DNA of 64,000 nt from Cercophora sp. LCS_1. Its lineage: Eukaryota; Ascomycota; Sordariomycetes; Sordariales; Lasiosphaeriaceae. This document shows, piece after piece, positions 41,988-51,649 of this stretch (positions are counted from its first letter, which is position 1; each line of letters starts with the position of its first letter). The DNA is taken from assembly GCA_036250225.1 (NCBI GenBank), contig JAPZLL010000018.1, positions 558,001 to 622,000 of the forward strand, in the 5' to 3' direction. The notes under the pieces are model-generated. The model made no database searches, was not told where the DNA came from, and worked only from the letters and a program-made list of their open reading frames with translations. The position numbers and the translations under genes are program-made.

Positions 41988-44033
41988 ATGGCGGACTTGA
42001 ACTGGCGAGGGGCGGCGACATGGACAGGCCTATTCCGTTACTGCGATACATGCACGCAACTCATGAGCGTCGACGGGCTAAGACAAACACAGGAGTCGGA
42101 CGGATTTCCTTTTGGCACTCTCAGCGAGTTCAAGCAAAGATCGGCTTCTTGCCAATTCTGCGACTTTTTGAGACAACACGTCGACTGCCACTATGGCAAG
42201 CCACTGCGGTTCATCATCAAGTCTGGCGCTGACGAGACTCGTGGCAAGAACGCAAACAAGCATCGGTATTACCTGGACACGAGTGTCGGCAAATGGGGTA
42301 TCAATCCGTTCGACTCTCTAAACCTATACGAGATTCCCGAATGGGGCGCCAGGGATCATGTTGCCTCCGTCTTTGCAGTCGCTTCATCCGGTTAGTAGCC
42401 GTCGCGGCACTGCCACTCTTGTAAGAGGCAGCTGTCATGGTGTCTATCCCGTGAACTAATTAACATGCAGGTATCAATAGCCGACCCCGCGGCATGCTTT
42501 GTCTCCCGCAGACCGCCGGATAGGGATTTTCGAAGCGACCGCGCCTTCTCGGTCTCTAAATTATGGATCCAGGAATGCCTGAGCGAGTGTAGAGCCGAGC
42601 ATCAAGAGTGTCCGGGGCCCGAGATGCCTGACTTGCCCAAACGCGTTATTGATGTTGGACAGGGCACGGCTCGGAGTGGCGGCTTCATCAGAGTCTACGA
42701 GCCTCCCCCGGGAGAGAAAGGGCTGTACGTGTGTCTTAGCTATTGCTGGGGCGGGCCACAGGCGGTTGTCTTGACCAAGGAAACGTCCCAAAAGCTCAAG
42801 CAAGGGATGACCCTGAGCGTCTTTGGCAAAACGATCCAGGATGCAGTTGAGTGTACCCGTCGTTATGGGTACCGATACCTGTGGGTTGACGCGCTCTGCA
42901 TTGTCCAGGACGATGATAAAGACCGGGCAGCCGAAATTGCGGGCATGGGAGCAATTTACCAGCATGCTATCGTCACCATCGCTGTCGGTATGGCAAGGAG
43001 CGCCTCAGAGGGGTTTCTGGAACCTCTTCACCAAGAGACGATGGAGCACGTTGAGAACTACCCGTTTTGCATCACGCTACCAGATGGCACTACGGGCTGT
43101 GTCCGTCTTTACCCCAAGAAGGCGGGAATCGTGAATACCAGAGAGGATGATGAGAAGAAGCGAATTCCTCTAGAAAACAGGGCCTGGACGCTCCAGGAGA
43201 TCTTGCTCTCGCCTCGGGTGTTGCTTTTTGGGAGGCACGAGTTGCTATGGCTCTGTCACAGCCAAGGGTATCGCCAAGCGGAAAGGCGATATATCACGTA
43301 CACGCAGTCAATCAAGAACGATTTCTTGCGACCTAAGAGCTTTAGAGAAGAGCAGTGGGACTTCAGAGGCGACCCAGACGGGAGATGGATGAACATTGTC
43401 GAGGAATACACACGCCGCAAGTTGTCAGACCCTGAGGATCGACTGAACGCTATTGGCGGCGTTGCAGCGGCCTTCGCCGAGCAGATGGCCGCGGTTGGGG
43501 GCGTTAACTATTGCTTTGGACTATGGGAGACCCATAAAGTAGTCTACCAGCTGGCCTGGCGGTCCAGCACTGCCACTCTCAAGACGAGCACCAAGTCTCG
43601 GCGCGCACCGACATGGTCGTGGGCATCAGTGGATGATCCCGTGACGTTCCCAACGTGGTTCTTGGCCACCGCCAGAGGCGAATACAGCGGATTCAATCTA
43701 AGCCCAATTATCTTGGGCCAAATTGGGAACTCTGGCGCCATAAACCTGAGAGCAAAGATACACCCAGTGAATGAAGAAGAGGCCGGGACCTTGGAGATAT
43801 GGAGGGATACCACAGAGGGGCCACCCACGGATCCAACAGGGTACTACTACATGCTTTTAGCGGAAGAAGAGCATGAAGTTGCGCTCCCTGACGAACAAGT
43901 CGCTGTTTTGCTCTTACGACAGAAGACATTGATGCTTGAAGGTGTGCGGGCCTTCGAGCGAGTTGCCTTTTGTATGTACCACACTTCCGAATCTTGGAGT
44001 GAAAGGGAGAAGGTGCCAATCGCGTTGGTTTGA
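41988..44033 (+). CDS. HET-domain (heterokaryon incompatibility) protein
   Basis: 651-aa protein from exons 41988-42390 and 42481-44033. The 90-nt intron starts GTTAGT and uses the TAG acceptor at 42478-42480 (joining VASS to ADPAACFVSRR); the CAG at 42468-42470 would lead to a stop. The HET domain is clear: VCLSYCWGG (about 219-226), YRYLWVDALCIVQDD (265-279) and ENRAWTLQEILLSPRVLLFG (366-385). Upstream, CDTC...CQFC Cys pairs (YCDTCTQLM, SCQFCDFLRQH) match the Cys-rich N-terminal part seen in this subgroup. The C-terminal half (PTWSWASVDDPVTFP and following) is the usual beta-rich tail. HET proteins trigger cell death on non-self recognition; these genes are numerous and fast-evolving. The start at 41988 (MADLNWRG) begins the recognisable protein. 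Confidence 0.9.
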
Positions 44034-44354
44034 GCAGCCTTCATTAATGCAAAACACTGCAATGTCACAAAAAAAAGGGGGGGGGGGGCGATTCTCAGCA
44101 CCACCTGAAGCTAGGCCATCCCAAAATTAGACACCCGATCAACACTCCACATTCCTCCCCCTCCACTTTCTTCATCTCAGCCAGTCCAGGGAGTCTATCG
44201 AAGCCTGCAAATGTCAGCTTCATTACTTTACACAATTGTGCTGAAGATAGAACTCACGTCCATTAATATCCTCGCGTACAATTCAAAACATTAACCGATG
44301 GAGTCTTCGAAAGTGACAGGGGCGGTCCAAGCGTGTAGTGCGTCCCGCTTAGTA
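44034..44354. other. 3' flank of HET gene with a 12-G homopolymer
   Basis: Eight A followed by twelve G at 44069-44088 directly after the HET stop. Nothing else recognised. Confidence 0.5.
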
Positions 44355-44949
44355 TCAATTTCTCGCTCGCCCGCCGTAAAATGCGCTGAGGAAATCTTTG
44401 GCCACACTTGCAGATACGTGGCCTCGGTGGATTCTTGCATCGTTGCCTACTTGAACCCCTATAAGTGTTGACCGTGTTTGAGTTGTATCTTTCTCGAGGG
44501 CATCGAAACCCAAGTCTCCTTCATACATGGCGAGCCCGTCACCGGCCCTGAGATCCTGGGTGTGAAATCTTGCCGTCTCAGTTGTTATCGGTGGTGGCAG
44601 GTCTTGTTGCATTGTGGGAACCTCATCAACTGTGGGCTGCACGGTGCAGCTGCCTGCGTCTTCATGGGGTTGTTAGTCGTCCTTCTAGCAAAAAAGTTCT
44701 TGATAGCTTACCCTGGCAGGATTGGGGACCATTTCCTTCCAAAGCTCGACTCATTTCGAATTTACCGCCTAAGGCTTCCTTGACATTTTCATCAACCTTC
44801 ATCAGCACGCCATATGCAACCTAGAGCTCATCAGTGTGAGCCCTCGTCAGGCTCACGTGTATGACCCGAATGCGTATGGTGAGTGTCTCTCTCGCAGCAC
44901 TCAGTCCACCGACAATGGCCTGAAGCTCCTTCGCCACTACTACGGTCAT
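44355..44949 (-). CDS. Candidate small gene beside the HET and ankyrin genes, unknown function
   Basis: Proposed exons 44949-44857, 44820-44712 and 44659-44355 give 168 aa with all phases matching. The second intron is convincing (52 nt, GTAAGC donor, GACTAAC branch); the first would be only 36 nt. The N-terminal part is helical (MTVVVAKELQAIVGGLSAAR, later LMKVDENVKEAL), followed by a polar linker. The C-terminal segment (STLIGVQVGNDARIHRGHVS then ASVAKDFLSAFYGG) resembles the short Gly/Asn-spaced tails of fungal signalling proteins, but I cannot assign it to a known motif. An in-frame ATG at 45042 could extend it. It is divergent to the ankyrin ORF. No family recognised; could also be a fragment of a larger decayed gene. 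Confidence 0.4.
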
Positions 44950-45036
44950 TTCGACGTAGCAAGTTCGCGCAGCTACCGTCTTCTTCGGAAACTCTGCAGA
45001 TTCAGCGACTCGGGTCTGATTACCCCTTCTTAGATT

Positions 45037-45849
45037 ATGCATCAACGCATATGTTCGACCATGCCGAGCAACCCGAACAACACGACACCCAGCAGCAGGA
45101 CTTTGTCACGTATATTGTACTGCAAACAAACTGAAGTTCCTGAGAAGCATGCTTGTCTATTCAAATGCTTTTCCCCTTGTTGCGGGCGACCCGGGAGCAA
45201 CTGCGGTCCCGATTTGACGCTACTTCAAATTTTCATCGAGCATTGGCACAACAACCTTGCCAAAGCGTTGATAAATTCAGGCCTGGTCGATATCAATACC
45301 CCAGAAACTACCCCAGGGAAGAGCAGGGTGGATACCCCGTTCCAGATTGCGCTCCATGTCTCTAACTGGGAAATAGCGCACTTGCTTTTCCGCAAGGGGG
45401 CCAAGGTTAACGCTCCTGGCGGCACTCACGGCACCGTGTTGCACATAGCCATAGACTGTGGAAGGACAGATATCACACAGGCACTTCTCCAGGCGGGAGC
45501 GAACCCAAACATCTCGCCTGGCCCATTTGAAAGGACAGCGTTGCAGCTAGCCTGTTCGAGGGAGGATGAGGAAGTCGTCTCAATGCTTCTGGCGCATGGC
45601 GCCGATGTCAATGCTCCTGCAAGTATGCATCATGGGACGGCGCTGTGCGCTGCTGTCTCAGCAGGGAGTAGGATTCTTGTGACGACGTTGCTGGAAAATA
45701 GGGCAAGGGTAAACGCGCGGTGTGGCTATCTAGGGACCGCCCTGCAAGTTGCATTGGAAAAGGGGAACACGGATATCACGAACATGTTGGTTCGTGCCGG
45801 GGCGAGGATACAGCCGGATAGGGAGGAAGTGCCAGCAAGAAGGGGTTAA
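45037..45849 (+). CDS. Ankyrin-repeat protein (short; may be a fragment)
   Basis: 270 codons with about five ankyrin repeats from residue ~60: LAKALINSGLVDIN; TPFQIALHVSNWEIAHLLFR; GTVLHIAIDCGRTDITQALL; TALQLACSREDEEVVSMLLA; and two further repeats (GTALCAAVSAGSRILVTTLL, GTALQVALEKGNTDITNMLV). The spacing of 33-35 residues and the closing 'GAxVNA' turns are standard. The first ~50 residues are Cys/Pro-rich and not domain-like, so the true start (45037 or 45061) or an upstream exon is uncertain. Ankyrin arrays of this type are often the C-terminal sensor of fungal NLR-like proteins, but no NACHT or NB-ARC domain is present in the window, so it is either a free-standing ankyrin protein or the surviving tail of a larger gene. 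It lies between the HET gene and the secreted-protein gene. Confidence 0.65.
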   Translation: MHQRICSTMPSNPNNTTPSSRTLSRILYCKQTEVPEKHACLFKCFSPCCGRPGSNCGPDLTLLQIFIEHWHNNLAKALINSGLVDINTPETTPGKSRVDTPFQIALHVSNWEIAHLLFRKGAKVNAPGGTHGTVLHIAIDCGRTDITQALLQAGANPNISPGPFERTALQLACSREDEEVVSMLLAHGADVNAPASMHHGTALCAAVSAGSRILVTTLLENRARVNARCGYLGTALQVALEKGNTDITNMLVRAGARIQPDREEVPARRG

Positions 45850-46832
45850 GAGCCTCCACGAGGCAAAGGCGGTTGATGTGAAGCTCGATCGGAGAACAGG
45901 GTCGATTGGACATAGGGCCGGGGCGCATGAACAAGGTAACGGACTACCTATGGGTCCCATGCCTCTGTCCACCAGAGGACCATCGCCCGGGTCGGCGAGC
46001 GGACTCTCGTTGCCAGCACAGAAAACACCAAGTTGTGGGCCGGGCTCGATCACTTCTCTCACATGCAAGATGGCCAGTCTCCATCATTCAATATGCAACA
46101 TCGCCTCGAGAAGTTGAACAGCGGTATATCCTCCCTCTCCTAATCTTTTCGATCCACATTCAATACCACGAGCTCCATCACCATTCAGCCGCACCCTATA
46201 GTGCCGTCTCTATATAAAGCTTGTTTTACTAAGCTGCTTACACCACCACCAGGTCCAACTATTTCTGTTTAGCCGTCAATCACGTTAGAGCGGAATCCTG
46301 CCGAGCGCTCGGGCCGGCGATGCCGCATAATGGACCGTCAGTTCTTTCCGCGTTCGGCAGCACGGTCGTTTCCCGGGTTTTCTTTCGACGTGACGTGGCG
46401 CTGACAAACGGTATGTGGCGGGAGGCTTCTGCTCCCGTCGTCCCCGGGGATAGATATTGAATCAAGGATGCCCATAGCTCCGCCTCCTCGGATGGGATAT
46501 TGACACTAGCAATTGGGCAGATTTCGTATTGTAGAGTGGTTTTGTATCTCCGGTAGCCCCCTTGGGAGGCAACTTTCGAGGGCCTAGGTCGAGTTGGACT
46601 TCTTCACATCGTCACGGTAGGTTCCATTGGCCAGATGACTGCGTTTGGTCGTATTCGCTTGCTGCCTGATCGATATTGTATGATATGCCGTCCGTGTTGC
46701 TAGCGTTGTAGTTGAAGTCTCTGGATATTGCTCGCTGTCACCAGGACCCTTCGAGACAAGGAGCTGACACTTTGTGGGTGGACTGCAAAGGACATTCTTG
46801 CCGCGCTGAGCACACCATAGGACGTAAAAGGG

Positions 46833-46857
46833 GAGATCTCAATGGTGAGATCTCAAT
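46833..46857. promoter_or_regulatory. Repeated palindrome GAGATCTCAAT x2
   Basis: GAGATCTCAAT occurs at 46833-46843 and again at 46847-46857, 14 nt start to start; each contains the 8-bp palindrome GAGATCTC. About 190 nt upstream of the secreted-protein ATG, a plausible place for a dimeric activator. No known factor assigned. Confidence 0.35.
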
Positions 46858-46958
46858 ATACTGGGTTATCAGATACTTCCAGGCGAGATGAGCCCTCGCG
46901 CACGAACCATCGACACCACCCACGGAGCAACCGAGGAGTCGACCAGGAGGAAAAGACG

Positions 46959-46966
46959 ATAAATAC
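46959..46966 (+). promoter_or_regulatory. TATA-like box of the secreted-protein gene
   Basis: ATAAATAC 82 nt before the ATG, followed by an unusually clean C/A-rich leader (ATCAACTCAACATCAAG...), the arrangement of strongly expressed fungal genes. Confidence 0.5.
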
Positions 46967-47047
46967 TCGCAAGCAATCCCATCAACTCAACATCAAGTTC
47001 GACCTCAAGAACAACTAACTCACCATCACTCCTCCCTAACACCCAAC

Positions 47048-47671
47048 ATGGTCGCCATCAAGCTCACCACCCTCGCCGCCCTGGCAAACCTCGCCCTTGC
47101 GATTCCCCTCGTAGCCGAATCCATCAACACAACCCAGTCCGGCCTCGGCCACATCGTCAAGCGCGGCGAAGGCGTCCACCTCGTCAACTGCGGCAACGCC
47201 TACTCCGCCGTCGTGGTAAGCCTTCCCTGTTCATCCATCCCCCATCCCCCATCCCCCATCAAACAACCCTAACCCTCTCCCTTCATTTGCCCCCCCTTGA
47301 ATAACACCCACTCCCCTGTCCAGTACTGCGCCAACGACAGCAACTGCAACTTCTTCCCGGGGTCTGGCAACCAGTGCATCCCCTCTAACGGTGGTCTCAC
47401 GGTATGGGAGGGTTCCAACCGATGCACCTTTCCCGGGACGGGCACCGAGTTCAAGTGGAGCATCCAGGGGGATGCGCAGCGCCAGAAGGATTATACCAAG
47501 GTTGGGTACGTCTTTTTTTTGATATTGGCGATGTCAGTGAGCTAACAGAGTTTTGACAGATCTGGGGATAATGGGTTTCATGGGTTTACTATTTTCAAGG
47601 ACGATAAGCATACCATGTACAAGGATGGGAATGGGCACGAGTGCAAGAGTATTTACTACTGCTTGCCTTGA
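47048..47671 (+). CDS. Small secreted cysteine-rich protein with Kex2 site
   Basis: 153-aa secreted protein from exons 47048-47215, 47324-47505 and 47560-47671; both introns keep phase (GTAAGC and GTACGT donors). Signal peptide MVAIKLTTLAALANLALA, a short propeptide ending IVKR (Kex2 cleavage), then a mature part starting GEGVHLVNCGNAYSAVV. The mature region has seven Cys (VNCGN, YCAND, NCNFF, QCIPS, RCTFP, ECKS, YYCLP), Gly/Asn/Lys-rich loops, and a C-terminal CLP. Size, Cys content and processing site are those of effector-like or antimicrobial secreted proteins, but no named family is recognised; the odd Cys number leaves one unpaired or intermolecular. The strong promoter and position in the accessory island fit an environment-responsive gene. 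Confidence 0.82.
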
Positions 47672-48135
47672 TTCCGCTAAAAAGCGGCTGGCTAGGTAGG
47701 GAGGGCGACACAGGGTTTGAATTGCAAGGCCTGGAATTGCGTCGTCATGGCGCTAGGATGTAGTTCGAGCTAACACATTGGGGGAGGAGCCGTACCCCCA
47801 AAATTCAATTGACAGTCATCTGCTTGTCGCGTTCGCAATGAGGATCATGAGTTTGAAGCCCAGCGATTCGTCATTTGTGATCCTTGCAGGGCTGAGGACT
47901 TCGGAAGATGCCGTGGCGCCTGAACTCGAAGAGGGAAGTCGCGAGCCTGGTCGTGGTGCGGTGTGTATGCTCAGCCACAATCTACCGAGTCACCAGAATG
48001 CTCACCGAACGGGCAGGATAAAAGCTGAATATTCCCCACTCGAATGTGCTCGCGCAGTGTCATGGAACCCGCCGAGCCCTCGAAGCATATCCATCGCAAG
48101 TCGAAGACCACCGAACGAGAGACAGGTCCCTGACC
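47672..48135. other. Intergenic, no recognised element
   Basis: 3' flank of the secreted-protein gene and leader of the CorA-like gene; an upstream in-frame stretch before 48136 is open but not protein-like. Confidence 0.5.
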
Positions 48136-49680
48136 ATGGCAGACGCGGACGGCTCGTGGATCGCAACCCCAGGCAGTTACCAGGCCCTCGCTCGAGACCT
48201 CTGCGCATCCGACCCCAGGCTTCGGCGCCCTGACAAGCGGCTCGCCTACAAGGGGTTGAGGTGGGATGCGAGAGAATGCCGGGTCATTTTGTTTGAATTC
48301 ACGAAGTCGTCCGATGGTCTCGTTCCTCTGACGTTCACAGATCCCGAGGAACTCAACCTTCACATCTTGAAGCGCTCAAAAGACCCGAACAGGCCGCAAA
48401 AAGCAATTTATATCTTAGAGAATACGAATGGGAGGCTTGTCGACATTTTAGGGAGCCGCTTTGACATCCACCCATCCATGTTCCTCGAGTACGCTCGTGC
48501 GACGCAAATCCCCAGCTACAGCAAAGGCCACTCGAGCCTTCTTGCCTCGACATGGGCTAATCGGAACCATCTGTGGATGAACTACCGGGAGTTGATCCTT
48601 CTGCCACGCGAGGTGGTCGGCAACTACGGGCCCCGGTGTTCCCGGACTGGACGAGATGTAGGCATCACGCGCGTCAGTGGCGCTTTTGATCCTGTCGGAC
48701 TGGCACATAGGAAATCTGTCTTCTGGAGCAAGCCCAGAGCGGCCGAGAGTGGCTGGGATTGCATCGTCATCTGCGACCCTCCGGTGCAAGGTCTGGGTGT
48801 TTCGGGCGACGCGCTTGACCAGGGCCAAGTGCTCCCGCTGCCCCCCAACACCCTCGACGGCTATGTCGATTTCCTCCCGGAAAACATCCAAAGCCAGACG
48901 CGCCGCGGACCACCGAGGACCTCCCTCGCCGATGACCTGTCGTTCTATGTCAGCACCCATGGCAGTCTCCTAGGCCTCGAGTCCCCCGATACCGTCGCAC
49001 TGTTTGTGAAGAAGATCGTCGCCAGCCATTATACACTCCAGTTTGACTACTTCCGTCGCATCCTTCGCGAGGTACAGCGGTTCATGCGGAAGCCTTCAGA
49101 CTTCTCGAAACTTGATCTGGCCTCCGTCGAGGCAAACTGGAGCGACATTCAAACCATCGAACGGCGTCTCGATAAGGGGCGACATGATCTCGAGGAAATA
49201 TTACTCCAGCTAGGCGCAAGCCTGGAGCCTCCTAATCCGAGTCAGATCACATCGTGGCAAGACGTCAATGCGGACTTTCAGTTGCTTTACCATCGCTTCA
49301 TATACTTGCAACAGTCCGCCGAGCGAGTAAACGCGTCCATCACCGGTCTAGCGAGCATTGTAGGGAACCGACAGGCGTTTAAGGAGCAACAGTTGTCCCA
49401 ACATACTGCTGAGAAATCCCGGGGCTTGACTTTCATCGGCTTGGTGTTCATCCCGCTGGCGTTTGTGTCGTCTCTTTTCAGCATGGCGGAGCCGTATGGA
49501 CCGGGAGGAGAAAGATTTTGGCTGTACTTTGCAATCTCGCTGCCAACTGCTGTCTCTGTCATGTTGGCATATTATGTCTTTGATTTAGGATATCGAGCAG
49601 ATGGCTCAGGGTGGTCGATCTCCCACCTGGGGACCAAAGTACAGCTGTTCCAGATGGGGACGGATCCGTTGCAAGTCTAG
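48136..49680 (+). CDS. CorA-like fungal membrane protein without the GMN motif
   Basis: 514-aa single-exon protein of the fungal CorA-like class. The N-terminal ~380 residues are soluble; recognisable parts are SMFLEYARATQIPSYSKGHS and TLQFDYFRRILREVQRFM. Then comes a long helical section (LDKGRHDLEEILLQLG, LYHRFIYLQQSAERVNASIT), as in the CorA stalk. Two membrane spans close the protein: LTFIGLVFIPLAFVSSLFSM and FWLYFAISLPTAVSVMLAYY. True CorA channels have YGMN at the end of the first span; here it reads LFSMAEPYG, so Mg2+ transport is doubtful. Such proteins are abundant near HET and NLR genes in filamentous fungi, and their role is unknown. The start at 48136 (MADADGSW) is preferred over the open stretch upstream. 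Confidence 0.85.
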   Translation: MADADGSWIATPGSYQALARDLCASDPRLRRPDKRLAYKGLRWDARECRVILFEFTKSSDGLVPLTFTDPEELNLHILKRSKDPNRPQKAIYILENTNGRLVDILGSRFDIHPSMFLEYARATQIPSYSKGHSSLLASTWANRNHLWMNYRELILLPREVVGNYGPRCSRTGRDVGITRVSGAFDPVGLAHRKSVFWSKPRAAESGWDCIVICDPPVQGLGVSGDALDQGQVLPLPPNTLDGYVDFLPENIQSQTRRGPPRTSLADDLSFYVSTHGSLLGLESPDTVALFVKKIVASHYTLQFDYFRRILREVQRFMRKPSDFSKLDLASVEANWSDIQTIERRLDKGRHDLEEILLQLGASLEPPNPSQITSWQDVNADFQLLYHRFIYLQQSAERVNASITGLASIVGNRQAFKEQQLSQHTAEKSRGLTFIGLVFIPLAFVSSLFSMAEPYGPGGERFWLYFAISLPTAVSVMLAYYVFDLGYRADGSGWSISHLGTKVQLFQMGTDPLQV

Positions 49681-50639
49681 AAAAGGGTTTGGGTATTTCC
49701 GGACGCCAAAGTTCGTGATCGTTCCGGCGATCGAACAGCAGGAAGATAAAGAGCACAGGGCGCGAGCATGGGGCGCGGTTGCCTCGGCGCCGCTTCACAA
49801 TTCTCTTTATTGCCCCAGCAGAGCCATCTTTCTTCCTTCCTTCTTTCCGCCAGCATCAGCGAGGCGAAGAGCACGATTCTTTTTCGATCACGCCTCGAGC
49901 CATTTCCATGAACTGCTCTGAGAAGGGTATTGGTCATCACAGAGTTACCCAACAATCCTCCAAGCTTTCCCATCGGGCAGCCAACCCTTGGGAGAGGGAC
50001 ATCCACCCTCGGGAGGCAGCGTCACACTTAACCCGTTCCTCGGACCCGAGACGAAGAACCGCAAAAGACTCTCAACCAACTCTCAACCTTTCGTTCTTCA
50101 GGAGGCCACGTGCTGTAGGAAATAAGGCTCAAGCGTCTTTTCCTAAGCCTCTTCTTCGTCATTGACATCCCGTCGTTCGTATTCTTTGTCGAAATCAGAA
50201 CCCTTCTTTCTCAACACCAAAAATCTACCTCCCGGCCTTTGAGGGATCACGACAGCTGAGGATAGGAACAGCCGCCCAAGCGAGCCCATAACTGCCTCGT
50301 GCGCCAAGCGGTCGGCTCCCGGAAGGAACAGGACGTCTCTATCTCTCGCGTTCATTACGTCAAACAGCCAGGTCATACAGGTTGAGGCATTCCTCTCAAG
50401 TTTCATTTCTGTTCGTCTGTTGGCAATCCGGCAGCTACCTCACTGACATGCCGAGGTTCTAGCCCCAGTCAGCAGACCTGTTTGCAGGATCGGGACATTC
50501 CGCACATATCTCGAGTTTCCGCTTGTTGATTTCTCTTGGTTGAGTCTTTCACAAGAAAGTAGTTCTCCAACCATCTCTCCTTCTCACTCTTCACCCACCT
50601 GAGGCTGAGAAAGAACGCACTAGCCTCAGCAAAACCAAG
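49681..50639. other. Intergenic; weak minus-strand ORF at 50143-50406
   Basis: About 1 kb. A minus-strand ORF (50406-50143, 87 codons) has somewhat protein-like content (LFLPGADRLAHEAVMGSLGR, RFLVLRKKGSDFDKEYE) but no upstream exon or domain could be supported. The last 60 nt before 50640 form a CT-rich leader for the next gene. Confidence 0.4.
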
Positions 50640-51227
50640 ATGCCTCGCTCTAAGAAAAGAAAGAAGATGAACTACCTAGTCAACAGGCCTTGGAAGATGA
50701 TGGAGGAGTACAAAAACTGCTTCCACCCCAATGGTCTCCCCAGCCATATCGGTAGGTACCTATTATACGCCCTACGGATCCCCTCTAAGCGCAAGCTCAG
50801 CGCTAACCCAATCTTCCACACAGACCTTAACCACACCTGGCGCGAGCTGAGCCGGATCGGCGACACCACAACCTACGACCGCAACATCTTGTGGAAGCAG
50901 TTCCAGCCAGTTTGCCGCAAGATGCTCCGCTGGGCCGACATGGCGACCAAGGGCAACCACGCCACCTGGAAGGACATGGTCAACGCCAACCCCTCAGCGA
51001 AGATCCCGGGATTCGGCTCCAGCGCCATCGTGATGGCGATTTGCATCCTCGGCTCGTGCGAACCCGGGAGCAACGGCGGTATCCCCAGTGACTTCCGCGA
51101 GGCATTCCACCAGATGAACCTCGCTTGGATCATCGAGAGGAAGCAGACGCGCGTGGTGCCGCCCTTTTGGACTGGGGCCGATTTCGACGACGAGGCAGGC
51201 GCCATGGCGCAGTACATGGAGGAGTAG
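50640..51227 (+). CDS. Unknown 171-aa protein
   Basis: Exons 50640-50751 and 50824-51227; the 72-nt intron (GTAGGT donor, CGCTAAC branch, CACAG acceptor) joins PSHI to DLNHTWREL and is a multiple of three, so the unspliced frame also stays open. A very basic N-terminus (PRSKKRKK) could be a nuclear signal. The rest is a compact, Trp-containing globular sequence (WKQFQPVCRKMLRWADMATK, IPGFGSSAIVMAICILGSCE, REAFHQMNLAWIIERKQT) ending DEAGAMAQYMEE. No family recognised. It precedes the UCH-like gene on the same strand by about 0.4 kb. Confidence 0.65.
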   Translation: MPRSKKRKKMNYLVNRPWKMMEEYKNCFHPNGLPSHIGRYLLYALRIPSKRKLSANPIFHTDLNHTWRELSRIGDTTTYDRNILWKQFQPVCRKMLRWADMATKGNHATWKDMVNANPSAKIPGFGSSAIVMAICILGSCEPGSNGGIPSDFREAFHQMNLAWIIERKQTRVVPPFWTGADFDDEAGAMAQYMEE

Positions 51228-51649
51228 AGCTCGCCACGGGCGCGCCTCGCAAGGGGCGACCGACTGCTCGCCAACGAGCGCCTGAGGGAGGACGGAATCG
51301 CGGTAAACTCCCGCACAGCTTAGGCCAGTGTGGGAGGCAAGGGAGGATACCGCATTGTCCTCCGTATATGTCTCTGGGAAGAAGGAATTTTGTAGTTCAA
51401 AGGGGCTGGCTGGTCTTGACCCCAGCAGCCCTAACCGGTGAGGGTTCGTCTCTAGCCGGGCGGGCTTTACAGCACGGGCAGAATGGCTATCCTCATCTGC
51501 GAGAGTAGTATCACCAGCTAGCGGGCGAGCCCGTCCGAGAAAGAATGCAGGGTCTAATGGGTGAGGGTAGAGTGTGAGGTGCCAAAACGGGTGTGCTGTG
51601 ACTTTTGTATTGTTGTCTGGAGCCACTGTGGTAATTCCCGGTTGCTATC
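51228..51649. other. Short intergenic stretch before the UCH-like frame
   Basis: Should contain the missing first exon or start of the UCH-like gene if that is functional; I could not identify an ATG with a convincing splice to the conserved part. Confidence 0.4.

Larger units (their letters stand above)
45850..47047. other. Intergenic with promoter elements of the secreted-protein gene
   Basis: A good TATA box (TATATAAA, 46211-46218) has no recognisable gene behind it. Nearer the next gene lie a double GAGATCTCAAT element and a TATA-like box (own entries), then a C/A-rich leader (46990-47047). No other gene recognised. Confidence 0.5.

Noticed and set aside
47264..47276. Telomere-like AACCCTAACCC near the secreted-protein gene
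   Set aside because: It lies inside the first intron of that gene in a C-rich stretch; not a promoter telobox and too short for an interstitial telomere.
50143..50406. 87-codon minus-strand ORF with partly protein-like content
   Set aside because: No upstream exon, domain or promoter could be supported; it overlaps the leader region of the next gene.
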